A stretch of 40,453 nucleotides of DNA from an uncultured Barnesiella sp. (GTDB taxonomy: Bacteria > Bacteroidota > Bacteroidia > Bacteroidales > Barnesiellaceae). The DNA lies in assembly GCA_944320995.1 (NCBI GenBank), contig CALUJQ010000029.1:1-40453 (forward strand). Reading direction: 5' to 3'. The translations under genes were made by a program, and so were the position numbers. This document shows positions 35,429 to 40,453 of this stretch, piece by piece. Position 1 is the stretch's first letter. The number at the start of each line of letters is the position of its first letter. A model generated the notes under the pieces. The model was not told where the DNA came from. It saw nothing but the letters and a program-made list of their open reading frames with translations, and searched no databases.

Positions 35429-35459
35429 TTGTAAACTTCGGGTAAAATATCTATTTTTG
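35429..35459 (+). promoter_or_regulatory. Promoter (-33 TTG, -7 TATTTTTG) upstream of the GH2 gene
   Basis: TTG at 35429-35431 and TATTTTTG at 35452-35459 are separated by 20 nt, a good match to the Bacteroidetes promoter layout. Transcription would start near 35466, about 170 nt before the GH2 ATG. Confidence 0.6.
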
Positions 35460-35471
35460 TCCATATCCGGC

Positions 35472-35525
35472 ATGACAACAGATAAGCAAAAAGACTCTGG
35501 AAGTGTAGAAACAATTTTTAAATAA
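35472..35525 (+). CDS. 17-residue leader ORF or decayed gene start
   Basis: An ATG about 6 nt after the predicted transcription start opens a frame of 17 residues (MTTDKQKDSGSVETIFK) ending in TAA. It may be a leader peptide of the GH2 transcript or the remaining start of a lost gene; its beginning is vaguely like that of sigma-70-type factors (GSVETIFK), which is weak evidence. Confidence 0.2.
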   Translation: MTTDKQKDSGSVETIFK

Positions 35526-35536
35526 GAAATTTCACG

Positions 35537-35555
35537 GCCGAATCTCCGGCTTTTT
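35537..35555 (+). terminator. Small terminator-like hairpin in the GH2 leader
   Basis: GCCG-AATCTC-CGGC followed directly by TTTTT. The stem is only 4 bp, so efficiency would be low; it may act as an attenuator between the short ORF and the GH2 gene. Confidence 0.3.
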
Positions 35556-35620
35556 CAAGATAAAATAGAGGGAAACACCTCTTCTCTCTCAGAGAAAAGA
35601 ATAACCCCCTATATCGATAA

Positions 35621-38863
<3,243 letters not shown>

Positions 38864-38870
38864 AACAACA

Positions 38871-38904
38871 GTATATCTCTCGGCGTTTTCTCCGAGAGAT
38901 ATAC
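38871..38904 (+). repeat. Perfect 13-bp stem-loop after the GH2 gene
   Basis: GTATATCTCTCGG (38871-38883) pairs exactly with 38892-38904 around an 8-nt loop. It starts 7 nt after the GH2 stop and ends 18 nt before the next ATG. No T-run follows, so it may protect the mRNA end or modulate the downstream lipoprotein gene rather than act as a simple intrinsic terminator. Confidence 0.6.
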
Positions 38905-38922
38905 ATATACAAACTGTCGATC

Positions 38923-39417
38923 ATGCACCCGTTTTACAAATACCTCTTACTGCTCTCTTGCCTGACACTCTCCTCCTGCAACTTGTTGAAAGAACTCACC
39001 TCCGACGACATCACCCGCATGACTTCGGAGTGTTTCGACGACTCCTACGACATGGTTTTCTATTCCACCTTGTCACTGTTACAAGCCGAACGTTACACCA
39101 TTTTGGAGGCCAATAAAGAGAGTGGCATCATACGGGCAATACAACACACCGAGCGGAACGATGTAGAATGGAATTTAAAGGCCTTCGGCGAAGCCACCGA
39201 ACGAGAATCGACCGAAGCGGTCTTTCTCATTTTGCCACTCTCTGAGAAGAAAACCGAGGTAAAACTATCGCTTTACCGTAATGCGCTGATTGTCACTCGA
39301 CAGAACGACCGCACCCAAAAACACGATTCCCGCACCATGCTCTTGACCGAATCGACATACGACAAATGGCTGAATAAATTGAAAGACGAAATCAAACGAC
39401 GAAAACGACTATCATAA
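38923..39417 (+). CDS. Hypothetical lipoprotein (164 aa)
   Basis: The protein has a lipoprotein signal: hydrophobic YLLLLSCLTLSSC with the modified Cys at residue 19. The mature part is a small mixed alpha/beta domain (SYDMVFYSTLSLLQAERY, then SGIIRAIQHTE and VKLSLYRNALIVT) ending in a basic helix (KLKDEIKRRKR). The order helix, then a strand with SGII, recalls small BamC/DUF3568-like lipoprotein folds, but I do not recognise a named family. It lies 59 nt after the GH2 gene on the same strand, with a stem-loop between them, and may share its transcript. Function unknown. Confidence 0.75.
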   Translation: MHPFYKYLLLLSCLTLSSCNLLKELTSDDITRMTSECFDDSYDMVFYSTLSLLQAERYTILEANKESGIIRAIQHTERNDVEWNLKAFGEATERESTEAVFLILPLSEKKTEVKLSLYRNALIVTRQNDRTQKHDSRTMLLTESTYDKWLNKLKDEIKRRKRLS

Positions 39418-39498
39418 CAACCGAAAACTCCTTCCATCAGATACCAATAATCTTTAAGGTCCCCGGTTGTTGAGAGCCGAACCGACACAATAAAAAAC

Positions 39499-39541
39499 AT
39501 AACGGCACCTGAGGCTAAAACTAAACCTCAGATGCCGTTAT
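39499..39541 (-). terminator. Intrinsic terminator of the DUF6567-like gene
   Basis: A 16-position stem with one mismatch (ATAACGGCACCTGAGG against CCTCAGATGCCGTTAT) and an 11-nt loop. On the minus strand it is followed by a TTTTTT run, 20 nt beyond the stop of the minus-strand lipoprotein gene. Confidence 0.8.
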
Positions 39542-39560
39542 GGCATTAAAAATGCATTTC

Positions 39561-39926
39561 TCACTCGATAAACTCAATCACTGTTCCATGAGCGATAGCG
39601 TGTTGTGTAATCCAAAAATAATAGAAGAATTGATTTTTAAATTGTACATGAGTATTGATAATAGCTTGCGATCCTTTCAAACCTGCATTTTTCATCATAT
39701 CACTCATTGCAGACTCTCTTAAAGATTTCTTAGACAATCCTCCGAAACCCAAAAAATACGTTTGTTTACTTTCACCGGTGACTGACTTCACAATCCTGTA
39801 ATTCTTTTGGCTAAGCACCACCTGTGTTTGAATTTGATTCTGATTAGTCGTTGCTTCTCTCGAAAATCCGCAACTTGTTACCAACAAACTCAGAGCTGCT
39901 ACACAACCCAACAAAACTTTTTTCAT
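39561..39926 (-). CDS. Small lipoprotein, DUF6567-like
   Basis: The 121-residue protein begins MKKVLLGCVAALSLLVTSC, a lipoprotein signal with Cys19; the frame extends 17 codons further up, but that extension would spoil the signal. The mature domain contains QTYFLGFGGLSKKSLRESA and GSQAIINTHVQFK, the pattern I associate with the DUF6567 family of Bacteroidetes lipoproteins. Function unknown. It is a single-gene unit with a terminator behind it. The family name is from memory and should be read as likely, not certain. Confidence 0.75.
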   Translation of the reverse strand: MKKVLLGCVAALSLLVTSCGFSREATTNQNQIQTQVVLSQKNYRIVKSVTGESKQTYFLGFGGLSKKSLRESAMSDMMKNAGLKGSQAIINTHVQFKNQFFYYFWITQHAIAHGTVIEFIE

Positions 39927-39977
39927 ACAAATAATTTTTGTGTTTCCCAGTCTCCCAAAAAAACAGTTAATATACAA

Positions 39978-40379
39978 AAAAAGCGTGAGAACTGTATTTT
40001 GCTTATCCTATAATTAGTCTTCCCTCATTACCCCTCAAACTTGAATAGGCAACAACCTCTCTTGATTGAACTGAATATAATCTCTCTCGAATAATGATGT
40101 ACCCGTAAAGTGTTGCCTCTGACTTGATTTAAGATTCCAATTTTGCGAGAATTTGATTATATTAAAGACAAGCTTCAATAACGCTTTTAATACATGTCGT
40201 ATGATTCCGCGATGGACTCCCTACAAAAATAGTTAAATATAATCAATTTTATGCTTTATTTCGGAAAATTTTATCTCCTCTCCACAAAATAATATTCTGC
40301 CAATCTATAATCTACTGACATATAGGCCCGAGGATAAAAAAAGTCCCGATAGAGAGTTTCTCTATCGGGACTTTTTACT
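39978..40379. other. 402-nt AT-rich intergenic region with a possible gene remnant
   Basis: No ATG-initiated gene is evident. On the minus strand 40035-40220 is open for 61 codons without a usable ATG, and includes a plausible protein-like stretch (NWNLKSSQRQHFTGTSLFERD), which may be the tail of a decayed gene. The last 40 nt hold the tRNA terminator. Confidence 0.4.
40337..40376 (-). terminator. Terminator downstream of tRNA-Gly
   Basis: A perfect stem AAGTCCCGATAGAG against CTCTATCGGGACTT with a short loop, flanked by A and T runs. It begins 4 nt beyond the encoded CCA of the tRNA and can work in both directions. Confidence 0.88.
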
Positions 40380-40453
40380 TGGAGCGGAAGACGAGGCTCA
40401 AACTCGCGACCCTCAGCTTGGAAGGCTGATGCTCTATCAACTGAGCTACTTCC
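40380..40453 (-). tRNA. tRNA-Gly (anticodon TCC), lacking its first two bases at the window edge
   Basis: On the minus strand the sequence reads GGAAG-TA-GCTC with a D-loop, then anticodon stem TCAGC/GCTGA around loop CTTCCAA (anticodon TCC, glycine), a GCGAG/CTCGT T-stem and CTTCCGC-T-CCA. The 3' acceptor strand predicts a 5' start GCGGAAG, so only the first two bases (GC) fall outside the window. CCA is encoded. A strong terminator follows. Confidence 0.96.

Overview
The window looks like a chromosomal segment of a Bacteroidales bacterium. The evidence is the porP-gldKLMN type IX secretion operon, repeated TAnnTTTG promoter boxes, the DUF4254/family 9 glycosyltransferase pair, a Bacteroidetes-type tyrosine recombinase, and GH20 and GH2 enzymes with signal peptides. 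A gut or animal-associated member near Barnesiella/Coprobacter/Parabacteroides is my best guess; the genus is inference. No rRNA, CRISPR array or complete insertion sequence was seen.

Layout. (1) 1-121: the N-terminus of an integrase running off the left edge, probably the end of an integrative element. (2) 453-2690: an exported beta-N-acetylhexosaminidase. (3) 2844-8525: an isolated 1893-residue protein with an N-terminal TIR domain and a very long Sel1-repeat array, with its own promoter box and terminator. This is the most unusual gene here. (4) 8563-15088, minus strand: DUF4254 protein, family 9 glycosyltransferase, LPS-kinase-like protein, ruvB, flippase and a DUF389 membrane protein. 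The first three and the flippase point to cell-envelope glycan assembly; ruvB has its own promoter box. (5) 15274-20502, plus strand: pdxB, then acpP-fabF-rnc, then a GH3-family amidosynthetase-like protein. (6) 20503-21926: an AT-rich island with one membrane acyltransferase.

(7) 21993-28826, minus strand: metG and a cell-surface polysaccharide set (flippase, three glycosyltransferases, partly translationally coupled). (8) 29129-35221, plus strand: porP, gldK, gldL, gldM, gldN, the core of the type IX secretion system and its proton-driven motor. (9) 35636-38863: an exported GH2 beta-galactosidase behind a long leader, then a small lipoprotein. (10) 39561-39926 minus: a DUF6567-like lipoprotein. 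(11) 40380-40453 minus: tRNA-Gly(TCC), cut by the right edge, followed by a strong terminator.

Main points of interest: the giant TIR-Sel1 protein and its roughly 380-390-residue super-blocks; a perfect 15-bp inverted repeat inside the first 20 codons of rnc, suggestive of RNase III autoregulation; three TTGCACA heptamers upstream of acpP; and a promoter, 17-codon ORF and terminator-like hairpin in the long leader before the GH2 gene. Function calls rest on motifs read by eye; no database search was run.
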